From positions 434,001-498,000 of the forward strand of contig NZ_LMVL02000003.1 of the NCBI RefSeq assembly GCF_001541345.2: a stretch of DNA of 64,000 bases, read 5' to 3'. The stretch is from Gillisella vitis. Its GTDB lineage: Bacteria > Pseudomonadota > Alphaproteobacteria > Rhizobiales > Rhizobiaceae. The stretch's first letter is position 1, and each line of letters starts with the position of its first letter. The notes beneath the pieces were generated by a model that was given only the letters and a program-made list of their open reading frames with translations, had not been told where the DNA came from and ran no database searches. This document shows, one piece after another, positions 18,370 to 28,177 of the stretch. The translations under genes were made by a program, and so were the position numbers.

Positions 18370-19230
18370 ATGGCAGGCACGAACAGCGAGCGCGAGCTTA
18401 TCGCCGAGGGACCGGCGATTATTCTGGTGGAACCGCAATTGGGCGAAAATATCGGCATGGTGGCCCGTGCCATGGCGAATTTCGGGTTGGCGGAACTGCG
18501 CCTGGTCAATCCGCGTGATGGGTGGCCCTCGGAAAAAGCCCGGTCCGCCGCATCTAAGGCCGACCATGTCATCGATGGTGCCAAGCTATACGATACTTTG
18601 GAAGAAGCACTGGCCGATCTTAATTTCGTCTATGCGACCACGGCGCGCCAACGGGACAATTTCAAGCCTGTGGCCTCACCGGTGACGGCGGCCGCAACCT
18701 TGCGAACCCGGTTTCTGGCCGGTGAAAAAACCGGAATTCTTTTTGGACGTGAAAAATCCGGCCTGAAGAATGAGGATGTGGCTCTGGCCGATGAAATCGT
18801 CACCTTTCCGGTCAATCCCGCTTTCGCGTCGCTGAACATCGCTCAGGCCGTGCTGCTGATGTCCTATGAGTGGATGAAATCCACCATGGAGGATGTTACC
18901 CAGACGCCGTTTCAGGGCGTCGACCAAATGCCTGCCAGCAAGGAAGAAGTTATCGGCCTGTTCGAGCATATGGAGGATGCACTTGATGCCAGGGGATATT
19001 TCCGTCCGATCCATAAAAAAGCACGAATGATCGACAATCTGCGCGCCGTGCTGACGCGACGTGGTTTCACTTCACCGGAGATCAATGTCATGCGTGGCGT
19101 GGTCTCGTCACTCGACCGCTTCTCCCGCCGCAATCCGCGCGGCGCTGGAGCGCCTTTGGAGGGCGACGCAGTGGACGGCATTGAGAGGGACGAAGCTGAT
19201 GGTAGCGGGCATGAACGAGACCAGGACTAA
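18370..19230 (+). CDS. TrmJ-type tRNA/rRNA 2'-O-methyltransferase (SpoU/TrmH family)
   Basis: SAM-dependent 2'-O-ribose methyltransferase (286 aa) with a trefoil knot. Motif 1 is [20 protein letters not shown], motif 2 is [16 protein letters not shown], and motif 3 is [19 protein letters not shown]; this set is typical of TrmJ, which methylates tRNA position 32. ATG 18370 is preceded by AGGAAAGG. The C-terminal extension ([19 protein letters not shown]) also fits TrmJ. Its last 32 bases overlap the start of murI, so translation is probably coupled. Confidence 0.88.
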   Translation: MAGTNSERELIAEGPAIILVEPQLGENIGMVARAMANFGLAELRLVNPRDGWPSEKARSAASKADHVIDGAKLYDTLEEALADLNFVYATTARQRDNFKPVASPVTAAATLRTRFLAGEKTGILFGREKSGLKNEDVALADEIVTFPVNPAFASLNIAQAVLLMSYEWMKSTMEDVTQTPFQGVDQMPASKEEVIGLFEHMEDALDARGYFRPIHKKARMIDNLRAVLTRRGFTSPEINVMRGVVSSLDRFSRRNPRGAGAPLEGDAVDGIERDEADGSGHERDQD

Positions 19231-20020
19231 ACTAAAACCGATTCTGGTGTTTGATTCCGGTATTGGCGGCTTGACCGTTTTGCGTGAAGCCCGGGTGCTG
19301 ATGCCGGAGCGCGGCTTTATCTACATCGCCGATGACGCTGGTTTCCCCTATGGCAATTGGGAGGAGGAGCCACTCAAAGCACGGATCGTCTCCTTGTTTG
19401 CCTCTCTTCTGGCGCAATATGATCCCGAAGCGGTGATCGTTGCCTGTAGCACGGCCTTCACGCTGGCTGGTGCCGCGCTGCGCGAAGCCTTTCCCGGCAT
19501 GCGCTTCATCGGCACTGTGCCCGCCATCAAGCCTGCCGCCGAGCGCAGCCGTTCCGGACTGATTTCCGTGCTGGCAACCCCGGGCACCGTCAAGCGCGCC
19601 TATACCCGCGATCTGATCCAGTCCTTTGCCAGCCAGTGCGAGGTCAACCTTGTCGGCTCTCAACATCTGGCCCGGCTGGCTGAAGCCTATATTCGCGGTG
19701 AGCCGGTTGAAGAGGCGGCGCTGAATGCCGAGATCGCGCCCTGTTTCATCGAAAAACAAGGCGCGAAGACCGATATCGTCGTGCTCGCCTGTACCCATTA
19801 TCCGTTTCTTGCCAATGTCTTCCGCAAGCTGGCTCCCTGGCCGGTTGATTGGCTTGACCCCGCGGAAGCCATCGCCCGTCAGGCGCGGCGTCTGGTACCA
19901 GTCGTGGACGAGAGCGCGCATTCGGACGATTACGATTTCGCGGTCTTCACGTCAGGCCAGCCGGTCTTTTCCACCCACCGGCTGATGCAGGGATTTGGCC
20001 TGCGCGTCGCATCAGACTGA
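19199..20020 (+). CDS. murI: Glutamate racemase
   Basis: Makes D-glutamate for peptidoglycan (273 aa). The general-base region is [11 protein letters not shown] (Asp19), first catalytic Cys83 in VACSTAFTL, second Cys in LACTHYPFL (about 197). Canonical racemases have Cys-Asn-Thr at the first site; here it is Cys-Ser-Thr, so a substrate-binding Asn is replaced, which may be lineage-specific. ATG 19199 has GAGAGGGA 8 bases upstream; ATG 19211 is an alternative. It overlaps the end of the methyltransferase gene by 32 bp. It is followed by the convergent SRPBCC gene 30 bp away. Confidence 0.9.
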   Translation: MVAGMNETRTKLKPILVFDSGIGGLTVLREARVLMPERGFIYIADDAGFPYGNWEEEPLKARIVSLFASLLAQYDPEAVIVACSTAFTLAGAALREAFPGMRFIGTVPAIKPAAERSRSGLISVLATPGTVKRAYTRDLIQSFASQCEVNLVGSQHLARLAEAYIRGEPVEEAALNAEIAPCFIEKQGAKTDIVVLACTHYPFLANVFRKLAPWPVDWLDPAEAIARQARRLVPVVDESAHSDDYDFAVFTSGQPVFSTHRLMQGFGLRVASD

Positions 20021-20050
20021 CGTTTATTACGGAAATAGCCAGAAGATAAA

Positions 20051-20512
20051 TTATCGTGTTCGCGCGTGTAGGCTCTCGGTGAGTTGTTCGACCAGGCAGG
20101 CAAGCTGTCGCAGACATTCGTCCCAAGCCAATTGGACGCCTTCCTGCGATACAGTGTCTGGTATACCGGACTGAAGGAGTGTCAGTGCCGTTCCCTTTAC
20201 TGTCGGTTTCAGCTGGATAATGGTCTCGACTCGCGCAGTCCAGAATGGGTCATCCATTCTTTCCGTGTAGCGAATACGCTCGTTGAGAACCAATTCGTTG
20301 AACTCTCCGATCATCACATAACTTAAATCTGACGCGGTGCTGATAAAGCGTATCCTGTAACCGCCACCCTCGCGTCCATCGAAATGAAGCGGTTGGCAGG
20401 TAAAGTCCTTCCTCTGCATCCATTGCACGACGGACTGCTCGTCAAGAAACGCTTTATAGACGCGACTGATCGGAGCCTGGATGAGTTTATCAACGCGAAT
20501 GGAAAATGCCAT
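20051..20512 (-). CDS. SRPBCC/AHSA1-family protein
   Basis: A 153-residue START-like fold protein of the activator-of-Hsp90-homologue-1 (AHSA1) family: RVDKLIQAPISRVYKAFLD at the N-terminus, QWMQRKDFTCQPLHFDGREGG in the middle and WDECLRQLACLVEQL at the C-terminal helix. These proteins bind small hydrophobic ligands; the role is unknown. ATG 20512 has AAAGG 7 bases upstream; a TTG at 20533 is possible but not supported. Convergent with murI. Confidence 0.8.
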   Translation of the reverse strand: MAFSIRVDKLIQAPISRVYKAFLDEQSVVQWMQRKDFTCQPLHFDGREGGGYRIRFISTASDLSYVMIGEFNELVLNERIRYTERMDDPFWTARVETIIQLKPTVKGTALTLLQSGIPDTVSQEGVQLAWDECLRQLACLVEQLTESLHARTR

Positions 20513-21344
20513 TCCGAGACCTTTCGCGCCCAAAGGGCTATAGGTGTTCGTAAAAACAGTAGATATTCAAGGTTGTTTCATCATTTTAGAAGTGGATGCA
20601 CTTTAAACCGAAGCCGTCCTGTATTGAGGCGATCTTTATAGGACGCCATGCGGGGGTCAACTATCTAAAGATTTCAAACTATATTTTTTTGTTATTTCGG
20701 TTCGCGCGAAATGTGATGCCGGGACTAAGTCGCTAAAGTAGAATTGGTTGGAAGTGGATTTTAATGCTCCAGATAAAAACTATTGAGCATTCAACGTGTT
20801 ATTGTGGATTTGATAAAATCGGACCTGCTTGAAGAACACCATTATCTGGGGAATACACAGCCCTACAATAATACGGGAAGCGCCGTGGCATGGTGGGGAA
20901 AACACCAAAAATGCGTCATCGGTTTCAAATAATCATAGTCAACATGGTCTTTACGGGGCTCGTCCAGCGGTTGTTTTTCTTGATAAATGTCAGTTGTTCA
21001 CGGCAAACCCTGTGTGTATCTCTTCGGAGATTGGCTTTTGATGGCGACTTCGATTTTTGTCCGGTTCAATCAGCGCCTTATATCAAGGTTCCTCATGCTC
21101 GCGCACTCTTGCCTTGCAGATGGCACAAAATCCCTCAACCCCCTTGAGGCGTCGAGATTTTCAGGCCTCGATATCCTCTGTCTTCTCGAATGATCTGCCT
21201 TTTTCAGCGAAACTTACGGTCGCGTATTCCCGACCACCTTCCATCCATCGAAATTGTTGCGAGCCATTTGGAATGCGGCAACGACTTGTGCTACAGATTT
21301 TATCCCGCCGCCATCCATGCGGCTCCTAAGAGATTTGAAACAGC
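20513..21344. other. Long AT-rich intergenic region
   Basis: About 830 bp without a supported gene. Base composition is more AT-rich than the flanking genes, especially 20640-20960. Short plus-strand open frames at 20829-21387 show no recognisable domain, lack good ribosome sites and overlap one another. It could hold a small RNA or relic sequence; I see no clear terminator or promoter. Confidence 0.4.
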
Positions 21345-22637
21345 TTGTTTGCCGAAATCGTCATTGTTGTCCTGCTCACCATCTTGAACGGCGTATTGGC
21401 AATGTCCGAACTGGCGGTCGTCTCCGCCCGTCCGGCGCGTCTGAGAGTTCTGGCCGAAGCCGGTCATCGCGGTTCTGCCGTTGCCATCCGGTTGGCCGAA
21501 AATCCTGGTCGGTTTTTGTCGACCGTGCAGATCGGTATTACCCTTGTCGGCGTTTTGTCCGGCGCATTTTCAGGAGCGACGCTGGGGGCTCGATTGACCC
21601 AGTGGCTTTTGCTGCAAGGGATGTCAGAGGCCCTGGCAAGCACGCTCGGCGTCGGCTGTGTCGTGGTCGGCATCACCTATCTATCGCTGATTGTCGGTGA
21701 ACTGGTTCCCAAACAGATCGCGCTGCGAAACCCTGAAATGGTCGCCTCGCGCATGGCAGGCGCCATGCTGATCCTATCCAAGGTTTCGCTGCCGCTGGTC
21801 TGGTTGCTGGATGGCTCGGGGCGAGCGGTCCTGTCGCTGCTTGGCCAGAAAGGTGCATCCTCTGGCACGGTGACGGATGAGGAAATCAAGACGGTTCTGG
21901 CCGAAGCACAAAGTGCTGGTGTCATCGAATCGGAAGAATCACAGATGATTTCCGGTGTCATGCGCCTGGCGGACCGCACGGCGCGTGGCCTTATGACGCC
22001 ACGCCGTGATGTCGAACTCATCAGCGTTGATGACACGATTGAGGAAATTCGCGAAACATTGCGCAACAGCCAGCATTCCCGTCTGCCGGTGCGCAATGGC
22101 AATTCCGACGAAATCGTCGGGGTCATGCTGGTGAAAAACTTTTACGATGCTTTGGCCAATGGCGGCACGGTCGACATCCGCTCGATTATCAGCGATGTAC
22201 CGATCGTATCCGATCTGGCCGGTGCCATCGACATCATCCAGTCGATCCGCAAGACGGTTCTGCACATGGTGCTGGTCTATGACGAATACGGCCATTTCGA
22301 AGGCATTATCACCTCAGGCGACATTCTTGAGGCGATTACCGGTGCCTACCAGGAAGAGGGCGAGGAAGAGCCGGCGCTGTTGATGCGTGAGGACGGTTCC
22401 TATTTGGTGGCCGGATGGACGCCGATCGACGAATTCATCGAGCATATTCGTGTGCCTGTGGATGACGATCCGGATTTTACCACTGTCGCAGGCTATGTGC
22501 TGGATGAGTTGAAACGCATTCCGGCGCTGGGCGAAAGTTTCGTCAAGAATGGCTGGAAATTCGAGGTCGTCGATCTGGATGGCCGGCGCATCGACAAGCT
22601 GCTGGTCTCGCCGGTCCTGGCAGACGATCCGGATTGA
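21345..22637 (+). CDS. CNNM/CBS-domain transporter-associated membrane protein (HlyC/CorC family)
   Basis: Integral membrane protein (430 aa) with a CNNM (DUF21) domain in residues 1-190 (several hydrophobic helices, SELAVVSARPARL, GELVPKQIALRNP). A CBS pair follows at about 205-325 (MTPRRDVELISVDDTIEEI, and VLVYDEYGHFEGIITSGDI), then a CorC_HlyC domain at 345-425. Such proteins are linked to Mg2+/divalent cation handling; the old name hemolysin is historical. The start is a TTG at 21345 with only a weak ribosome site, and the first helix begins immediately. It is followed by the HerA-like gene after 141 bp. Confidence 0.87.
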   Translation: MFAEIVIVVLLTILNGVLAMSELAVVSARPARLRVLAEAGHRGSAVAIRLAENPGRFLSTVQIGITLVGVLSGAFSGATLGARLTQWLLLQGMSEALASTLGVGCVVVGITYLSLIVGELVPKQIALRNPEMVASRMAGAMLILSKVSLPLVWLLDGSGRAVLSLLGQKGASSGTVTDEEIKTVLAEAQSAGVIESEESQMISGVMRLADRTARGLMTPRRDVELISVDDTIEEIRETLRNSQHSRLPVRNGNSDEIVGVMLVKNFYDALANGGTVDIRSIISDVPIVSDLAGAIDIIQSIRKTVLHMVLVYDEYGHFEGIITSGDILEAITGAYQEEGEEEPALLMREDGSYLVAGWTPIDEFIEHIRVPVDDDPDFTTVAGYVLDELKRIPALGESFVKNGWKFEVVDLDGRRIDKLLVSPVLADDPD

Positions 22638-22778
22638 TTTCATCCGCGATTGCCTGTGGGTTTCAACGAGAAGACACAGGCATCTTCTTTTACTTTCTGT
22701 TAGGAAACACGGATTGAACAACGTGGCTGCATCCTGCTCCAGGAATGCGCCACCATTCCATCATGAGGGTTTATAAAG

Positions 22779-24293
22779 GTGCAGGTCGGGATCGATATGG
22801 GAACAGTGGCGGGTGGCCAACCTGCCAGGCTCGATATCGAGGAGCTATTGGCGACCCGACTTCTTGTTCAAGGCAATTCCGGCTCCGGCAAATCGCATCT
22901 TCTGCGGCGTCTGCTGGAGCAATCTGCCCAATGGGTGCAGCAGGTGATCATCGATCCCGAAGGGGATTTCGTGACGCTCTCGGAAAAATACGGCCATCTG
23001 GTCGTAGACGGGGAGCGCAGCGATGCCGAATTGATCGGGATTGCCAACCGCATCCGCCAGCACCGGGTTTCCTGCGTGCTGACGCTGGAAGGGTTGGATA
23101 TCGAGCAACAGATGCGCGCAGCCGGGGTGTTCCTGAACGGGTTGTTTGATGCCGAGCGCGAATATTGGTATCCGGTGCTGGTCGTGGTCGACGAGGCGCA
23201 GATGTTTGCCCCCTCGGTCGGCGGTGATGTCTCCGAAGACGCCCGCAAACTGTCGCTTGGCGCCATGACCAACTTGATGTGCCGTGGCCGAAAGCGTGGC
23301 CTGGCAGGTGTGATCGCTACCCAGCGACTGGCAAAGCTTGCCAAGAATGTTGCGGCTGAAGCCTCCAATTTTCTGATGGGCCGCACCTTTCTCGATATCG
23401 ATATGGCGCGTGCCGCCGATCTTCTCGGTATGGATCGCCGCCAGGCGGAAATGTTCCGCGACCTGAAGCGCGGCAATTTTGTTGCCCTTGGCCCGGCGCT
23501 GTCACGCCGTCCCTTGCCGATTGTCATCGGTGACGTGGAGACATCAGCGCGTTCCTCCAGTCCGAAACTGATGCCCTTGCCCGATGCGCCGCAGGACGTG
23601 GAAGACCTGATTTTCACGCCGGACCCGGAAGAGTTTACCCGCCCGCTCGTTCGCCGTGCGCCGCCAGCCCCGCGTCCTACCACCGATATTCTGGCCGAAC
23701 TCGCCCGTGCAACGCCGGTGAGCGTCGAGGATGTCGCCCCACAGAGATCGTCACAGCCGGAAATCACCGCCGAGGAACGCGAGGAGCGGATGGCGGCGGT
23801 GCTGGCAGAAATTCTCGATGATCCACAGGCGGCCTATCGCACCGATTCCGTTCTCTATCAGGAATTCCTGGTTCGAGCCCGCATGCGCCGGGTCGGCGGT
23901 CCGCCGATGGCGATGGGTGAGTTTCGTCGCCGTGTCGCCGTGGCGAGGGCCGATGTCGATGAAGAAACCGCATCCTCTGATCGCTGGCAAGAGGCGCTGT
24001 CCTTGTCAACGCGGGTTTCGGATGACCTACAGGGCGTTTTCCTGCTGATCGCCAAGGCGGCCATCCGGTCCGAGCCTTGCCCCTCAGATTTGCGGATTGC
24101 CCGAGCTTACGGCACCCATTCCGCCCGCCGCGCCCGCCGGTTGCTTGGATATTTCGAGGAGCAGGGCATGGTCGTGGTGCATACGGATTTTTCCGGAAAA
24201 CGCATCGTTGCCTTTCCTGATCTGGAATCCGAAACCAAGCCGGGTGATCCGAATGCAGCCGATATGCCGGATAACCGCACTGCTGCGGAATAG
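22779..24293 (+). CDS. HerA-like (DUF87) ATP-binding protein
   Basis: A 504-residue P-loop ATPase of the HerA/VirB4/FtsK superfamily. It has Walker A GNSGSGKSHLLRRLL (about 32-46), a DPEGDF motif that follows in HerA-like proteins, Walker B VLVVVDEAQMF (about 135-145), and an RGRKRGLAGVIATQR sensor/arginine-finger segment. Residues from about 265 on are a Pro- and Ala-rich linker and a C-terminal region ending in a winged-helix-like RIARAYGTHSARRARRLLGY. No nurA nuclease or conjugation gene is nearby, so archaeal-type end resection is not supported by context. GTG 22779 has GAGGG upstream; ATG 22797 is an alternative. Function unknown. Confidence 0.75.
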   Translation: MQVGIDMGTVAGGQPARLDIEELLATRLLVQGNSGSGKSHLLRRLLEQSAQWVQQVIIDPEGDFVTLSEKYGHLVVDGERSDAELIGIANRIRQHRVSCVLTLEGLDIEQQMRAAGVFLNGLFDAEREYWYPVLVVVDEAQMFAPSVGGDVSEDARKLSLGAMTNLMCRGRKRGLAGVIATQRLAKLAKNVAAEASNFLMGRTFLDIDMARAADLLGMDRRQAEMFRDLKRGNFVALGPALSRRPLPIVIGDVETSARSSSPKLMPLPDAPQDVEDLIFTPDPEEFTRPLVRRAPPAPRPTTDILAELARATPVSVEDVAPQRSSQPEITAEEREERMAAVLAEILDDPQAAYRTDSVLYQEFLVRARMRRVGGPPMAMGEFRRRVAVARADVDEETASSDRWQEALSLSTRVSDDLQGVFLLIAKAAIRSEPCPSDLRIARAYGTHSARRARRLLGYFEEQGMVVVHTDFSGKRIVAFPDLESETKPGDPNAADMPDNRTAAE

Positions 24294-24370
24294 AGCTTAT
24301 GCCACGGTTTTGAACCTGGAGCCTTGCTGACTGGCCAAGTTGTGCCGCAATGGCTGCCCATGATGGGCTG

Positions 24371-25333
24371 ATGACCAAGTTTCCCCTAGCCCTCCGACGG
24401 AGGCATGTCCTGAGCTTTGCTTCTTTCAGTTTCCTGGGTCTCGTGACATCAGGGCAAGCCGCATCCCTGGCGCCCGGTGAAGTGCCGCTCTGGTCTGGCC
24501 GGGCGCCAGGCGGGGGCGGGCCTCGGCTTGGCCGACGCACCATTCACAAGGCGGCATTGCTGCGGATCGCCACGCCAACCCTGCGGATGGTCCGTCCTCA
24601 AACCCCAAATGGTACAGCCGTATTGATTGCACCCGGCGGCGGCTATCATTTCGTGGAGGAACGTAAGGAGGGCGAGGCGGCCGCGCAATGGCTGGCCGCG
24701 CGTGGCGTTACTGCTTTCATTCTCACCTACCGTCTTCCAGGTGAAGGCTGGTTCGTTGGGCCGCGCGCGCCATTGCAGGATGCTCAGCGGGCCTTGCGGT
24801 TGATCCGGGCGCAGGGTGATGCGCTTGGCCTCGACCCTCAGAAAATTGGCAGCATGGGATTTTCCGCCGGTGGGCATTTGATGGGCATGCTATCGACCCG
24901 CTTTGCCGAGCCGATCTATTCCTCGGTGGATAATGCCGATACGCTGTCGGCAAGGCCGGATTTCACCCTGCTGGCCTATCCGGTGATTACTCTGAAGGCT
25001 CCCTATAATCATACCTGGACCCGGGTTGAGATGGTTGGTAAACATCCAAGCGATGCCGATGTAGCGGCCTGGTCGGTGGAAACCCATGTTGGTTCCACTT
25101 GCCCGCCGGTCTTTCTGGCCCATGCCAAGGACGATCCGGTTGCCAATATCGAGCATTCCAGGCTGATGCAGGCTGCTTGCCGCAAGGCTGGCGTTTCCGC
25201 CGATCTGGTCGAACTTGAGCAAGGCGGTCACGGCTTTGCCATGGGCGAGGGAAGCATGGGGAAAACGCCACGACCGCCGGTGCTCTGGACCCCGGCGCTT
25301 GAGGCATGGATGCGGGGTCGCAATCTGGTTTGA
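24371..25333 (+). CDS. Secreted alpha/beta hydrolase (esterase, BD-FAE/xylan esterase-like)
   Basis: A 320-residue exported esterase. The N-terminus (KFPLALRRRHVLSFASFSF) has an Arg cluster and hydrophobic stretch ending GQAASL, so Sec or Tat export is likely. The oxyanion motif is APGGGYHFV, the nucleophile GFSAGGHL, the acid KDDPVANIEHS and the histidine GGHGFAMG. This matches the BD-FAE/acetyl-xylan-esterase-like group (dienelactone hydrolase fold). The frame extends to ATG 24350, but ATG 24371 gives a normal signal peptide. With the tannase-family protein it suggests growth on plant material (inference). It is convergent with pepT. Confidence 0.82.
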   Translation: MTKFPLALRRRHVLSFASFSFLGLVTSGQAASLAPGEVPLWSGRAPGGGGPRLGRRTIHKAALLRIATPTLRMVRPQTPNGTAVLIAPGGGYHFVEERKEGEAAAQWLAARGVTAFILTYRLPGEGWFVGPRAPLQDAQRALRLIRAQGDALGLDPQKIGSMGFSAGGHLMGMLSTRFAEPIYSSVDNADTLSARPDFTLLAYPVITLKAPYNHTWTRVEMVGKHPSDADVAAWSVETHVGSTCPPVFLAHAKDDPVANIEHSRLMQAACRKAGVSADLVELEQGGHGFAMGEGSMGKTPRPPVLWTPALEAWMRGRNLV

Positions 25334-25337
25334 TCCA

Positions 25338-25426
25338 GCATCGTACCGAAAAGTGGAACCCGGTTTTCGGGCAATACGATGCGAGAAGAAAAGCATCGTA
25401 CCGAAAAGTGGTTTTCGGCACGATGC
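25338..25426. repeat. Two tandem palindromic elements (CCGAAAA...TTTTCGG family)
   Basis: Copy A (25338-25382) and copy B (25393-25426) each run GCATCGTA-CCGAAAA-loop-TTTTCGG-TACGATGC, i.e. nested inverted repeats. They fill the gap between the convergent esterase and pepT genes and could act as terminators. The same CCGAAAAGTG...TTTTCGG core forms the 54-bp tandem array at 42287. Confidence 0.75.
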
Positions 25427-25435
25427 GATAGCGCG

Positions 25436-26671
25436 TCAGTCTGCCCGTTCTTCCCAGACCTTTGCCAGTTCCACAATGGTTTTCACCGCGACTTCCATGT
25501 CCTGAACGCTTATCCATTCCAGCGGCGAGTGATAGGCATGACCACCGGTATAGATATTGGGGCAGGGCAGGCCCATGAAGGATAGTCGCGAGCCATCGGT
25601 TCCGCCGCGAATGCTATGCAGCACGGGGGTGAGGCCAACGCGGCACACCGCTTCCTCGAGATTGTCCATCACCATCGGATATTGGTCGAGCACCACTTTC
25701 ATGTTGCGATACTGCTGCTTGACCTCGAATGTATAGGTCGATCCGGGATAGTCGCGCATCACATCGCGGGTGATCTCTTCCAGCAGCGCTTCTTTCTGCG
25801 TTAAGCCTTCATCCACAAAATCTCGGATGATGAATTTCAGGTGCGCTTCATCCATGGAACCACTGATGTCGGTGGGGTGAATGAAGCCCTGGCGGCCCTC
25901 GGTGGTTTCCGGCGCCTGGTCCTTTGGCAGCCGGGCAATGATAGCGCTGGCGATCTTGATGGCATTTTCCATCCGGCCCTTGGCCGTGCCGGGATGGATG
26001 GCAACCCCGGTAATGGTGATCTCGACGCCGTCCGCCGAAAATGTCTCGTTCTCGATCTCGCCGACCGTGCTGCCATCCATGGTGTAGCCAAAGGCTGCGC
26101 CCAGCTTTTTAAGGTCGACCTTATCGGCCCCGCGCCCGATTTCCTCATCGGTGGTGAAAAGGATTTTAATGGCGCCATGCCGGATGTGCGGGTTGTCGAT
26201 CAGGAACTGCGCTGCCGTCATGATTTCGGCAATGCCAGCCTTGTCGTCTGCACCCAACAATGTTGTGCCGTCGGTGGTGACAATGTCATGGCCGATTTGA
26301 CTGTTGAGCTGCGGATTGTTGCTGACCCGGATGATCTGATTGGCATCGCCGGACAGAACGATATCTCCGCCCTGATAGTTTTTCAGTAGCTGCGGCTTCA
26401 CATTCGTGCCGGTGAAATCCGGTGCCGTATCCATATGCGAGCAGAAGCAGATGACTGGCACCGGCTTGTCTACATTGGCTGGAATGGTGGCATAGACATT
26501 GCCGTGCTCATCCAGATGCGCGTCGGACAGGCCCATGGAGAGCAATTCGCTGACCAGCACATGGCCGAGGTTTTTCTGTTTTTCCGTGGAGGGCTGGCTG
26601 GTTGATTCGGGGTCTGATTGTGTGTCGATGACGACATAGCGCAGGAAACGGTCGAGAATTGTATCGGGCAT
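25436..26671 (-). CDS. pepT: Peptidase T (tripeptide aminopeptidase)
   Basis: Cytoplasmic zinc aminopeptidase (411 aa) of the M20 family that releases the N-terminal residue of tripeptides. Zinc-site motifs are in order: CSHMDTAPD (His/Asp), LGADDKAG, TTDEEIGRG, the TMDGSTVGEIE aspartate, and the last His in GGHAYHSPLEW near the C-terminus. The length is standard for PepT. The ATG is at 26671. Upstream is a long AT-rich intergenic region. Confidence 0.95.
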   Translation of the reverse strand: MPDTILDRFLRYVVIDTQSDPESTSQPSTEKQKNLGHVLVSELLSMGLSDAHLDEHGNVYATIPANVDKPVPVICFCSHMDTAPDFTGTNVKPQLLKNYQGGDIVLSGDANQIIRVSNNPQLNSQIGHDIVTTDGTTLLGADDKAGIAEIMTAAQFLIDNPHIRHGAIKILFTTDEEIGRGADKVDLKKLGAAFGYTMDGSTVGEIENETFSADGVEITITGVAIHPGTAKGRMENAIKIASAIIARLPKDQAPETTEGRQGFIHPTDISGSMDEAHLKFIIRDFVDEGLTQKEALLEEITRDVMRDYPGSTYTFEVKQQYRNMKVVLDQYPMVMDNLEEAVCRVGLTPVLHSIRGGTDGSRLSFMGLPCPNIYTGGHAYHSPLEWISVQDMEVAVKTIVELAKVWEERAD

Positions 26672-27468
26672 GCGGGCGGTCCATCACGGTTTGTGGCTAT
26701 GGTTGGTGGCCACGGTTTGGGGCGGGGTCGGGCTTTGCCCATCCGCGGGATATGCGATGCCGATCTGCGGCACCTGCAATTTTACAGTATTCGATTTGCG
26801 ACATTCTTGACGCAAAAGAGATCCTGTAAATGTAAGCGTTTCACAAGACGCAGGTTTGCTCAACCCATTTGTAATGCATCCGCATTTTTATCTCTCACCA
26901 TTGGCTGCGGACAATACTCAAGCAAACACTGTTGGAAATGACCCTGTGTAGGCGCGGCTCCGTGACCTGACATCCGCCGCGTTATTGTTCGTCAAGACTA
27001 AAAGGATGCCATAATATTTATTTTTCTCTATGCATCCTAAGAGAGTATTTTGACTTTATATTGCGATGCAGAAAAATAGCTGTTCTTTGATGAGGACTCG
27101 TGGAATTGAACGGAATTTGAAAATTTCAATATTTTAAATCGCTATGACGTTCATCAAGTTTAGCATTCAAATCGTTGTAATTCATATGTAAAATATCTGG
27201 AATTTTTACCGATCGATAAACGAGATTTTGAAATAATAACGGAAAAGTGATTGATGTTTTTGCTGCGTAGCAACAAAAATCACATTTTCGTCCTCGAAAT
27301 AAATTACTCTCGGTTGTGTAGGCGGGGAATAGTTAAAGGGATCGGTTTGGTCCAGCCCTGCACGATAACCAGCCGGATTGCTGTCTTAAATCCGCGTAGC
27401 TCACAACACGGATGCAATGCATTCCGGCTTCAATATCTAGCCAGCTATTTATCAGGAGGATTTTTGCA
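26672..27468. other. Long AT-rich intergenic region upstream of carbonic anhydrase
   Basis: About 800 bp, notably AT-rich from 26990 to 27330. No supported gene: the open frames at 26618-26941 and 27251-27472 match nothing known, and the second overlaps the carbonic anhydrase ribosome site. It separates divergent pepT and the carbonic anhydrase operon and must hold both promoters. Confidence 0.4.
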
Positions 27469-28173
27469 ATGAGTGATTTTTTGAAGCGCGTTTCGAGTTT
27501 TCGTGAAGAAGTATTTCCGACCCATTCTGGTCTCTATCGTAAATTGGCCCGGGAAGGGCAGCAGCCTCAGGCCTTGATGATTTCCTGCGCTGACAGCCGG
27601 GTCATGCCGGAAGTGATTACCCAGTCCGGCCCTGGCGAACTGTTCGTATGCCGCAATGCGGGCAACATCGTACCACCGTTCTCGACCATGAATGGCGGCG
27701 TTTCCTCGGCTATCGAATATGCTGTCGTGGCGCTTGGTGTGCGCGACATCGTCGTGTGCGGCCATTCCGATTGCGGCGCCATGAAGGGCCTGTGCAATCA
27801 CGAACTCCTGGCGCCGATGCCCAATGTAGCCGCCTGGTTGCGCCATAGCCACGCCGCTTATTCCATCGTTTGCGAGGCTTATCCTGATGATCTGCCGCAC
27901 AAGGACAAGGTGCGGGCCGTGGCGATGGAAAATGTGGTCATTCAAATCGATCACCTGAAGACCCACCCCTCGGTCGCCGCCAAACTCGCCACCAATGACA
28001 TTAACCTGCATGGCTGGTTCTTCGACATCGAGACCGGTGAGGTCCAGGTTTATGATGGCGCAGAGAAACGCTTCCTGGTGATCGAGGGTGAAAAGCCGCT
28101 GCCAGTGGCGGTGTCCGGACGTGCCACGCCGCATATCATGGCCGATCCTCTCGTAGCGGTGGCGGCGGAGTGA
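27469..28173 (+). CDS. Beta-class carbonic anhydrase
   Basis: Interconverts CO2 and bicarbonate (234 aa). Zinc ligands are Cys40 (SCADSR, with the Asp42-Arg44 dyad), His99 and Cys102 (CGHSDCGAM). These match the clade with the open active site. ATG 27469 has an excellent AGGAGGA ribosome site (27454-27460); the longer frame to 27412 is not needed. The stop is 4 bp from the start of the SulP gene, so the pair is an operon: a transporter of bicarbonate or another anion coupled to its hydrating enzyme. Confidence 0.95.
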   Translation: MSDFLKRVSSFREEVFPTHSGLYRKLAREGQQPQALMISCADSRVMPEVITQSGPGELFVCRNAGNIVPPFSTMNGGVSSAIEYAVVALGVRDIVVCGHSDCGAMKGLCNHELLAPMPNVAAWLRHSHAAYSIVCEAYPDDLPHKDKVRAVAMENVVIQIDHLKTHPSVAAKLATNDINLHGWFFDIETGEVQVYDGAEKRFLVIEGEKPLPVAVSGRATPHIMADPLVAVAAE

Positions 28174-28177
28174 AACG

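Noticed and set aside
20829-21387. Several overlapping short plus-strand ORFs
   Set aside because: No ribosome sites, mutually overlapping in different frames, and no domain; treated as intergenic.
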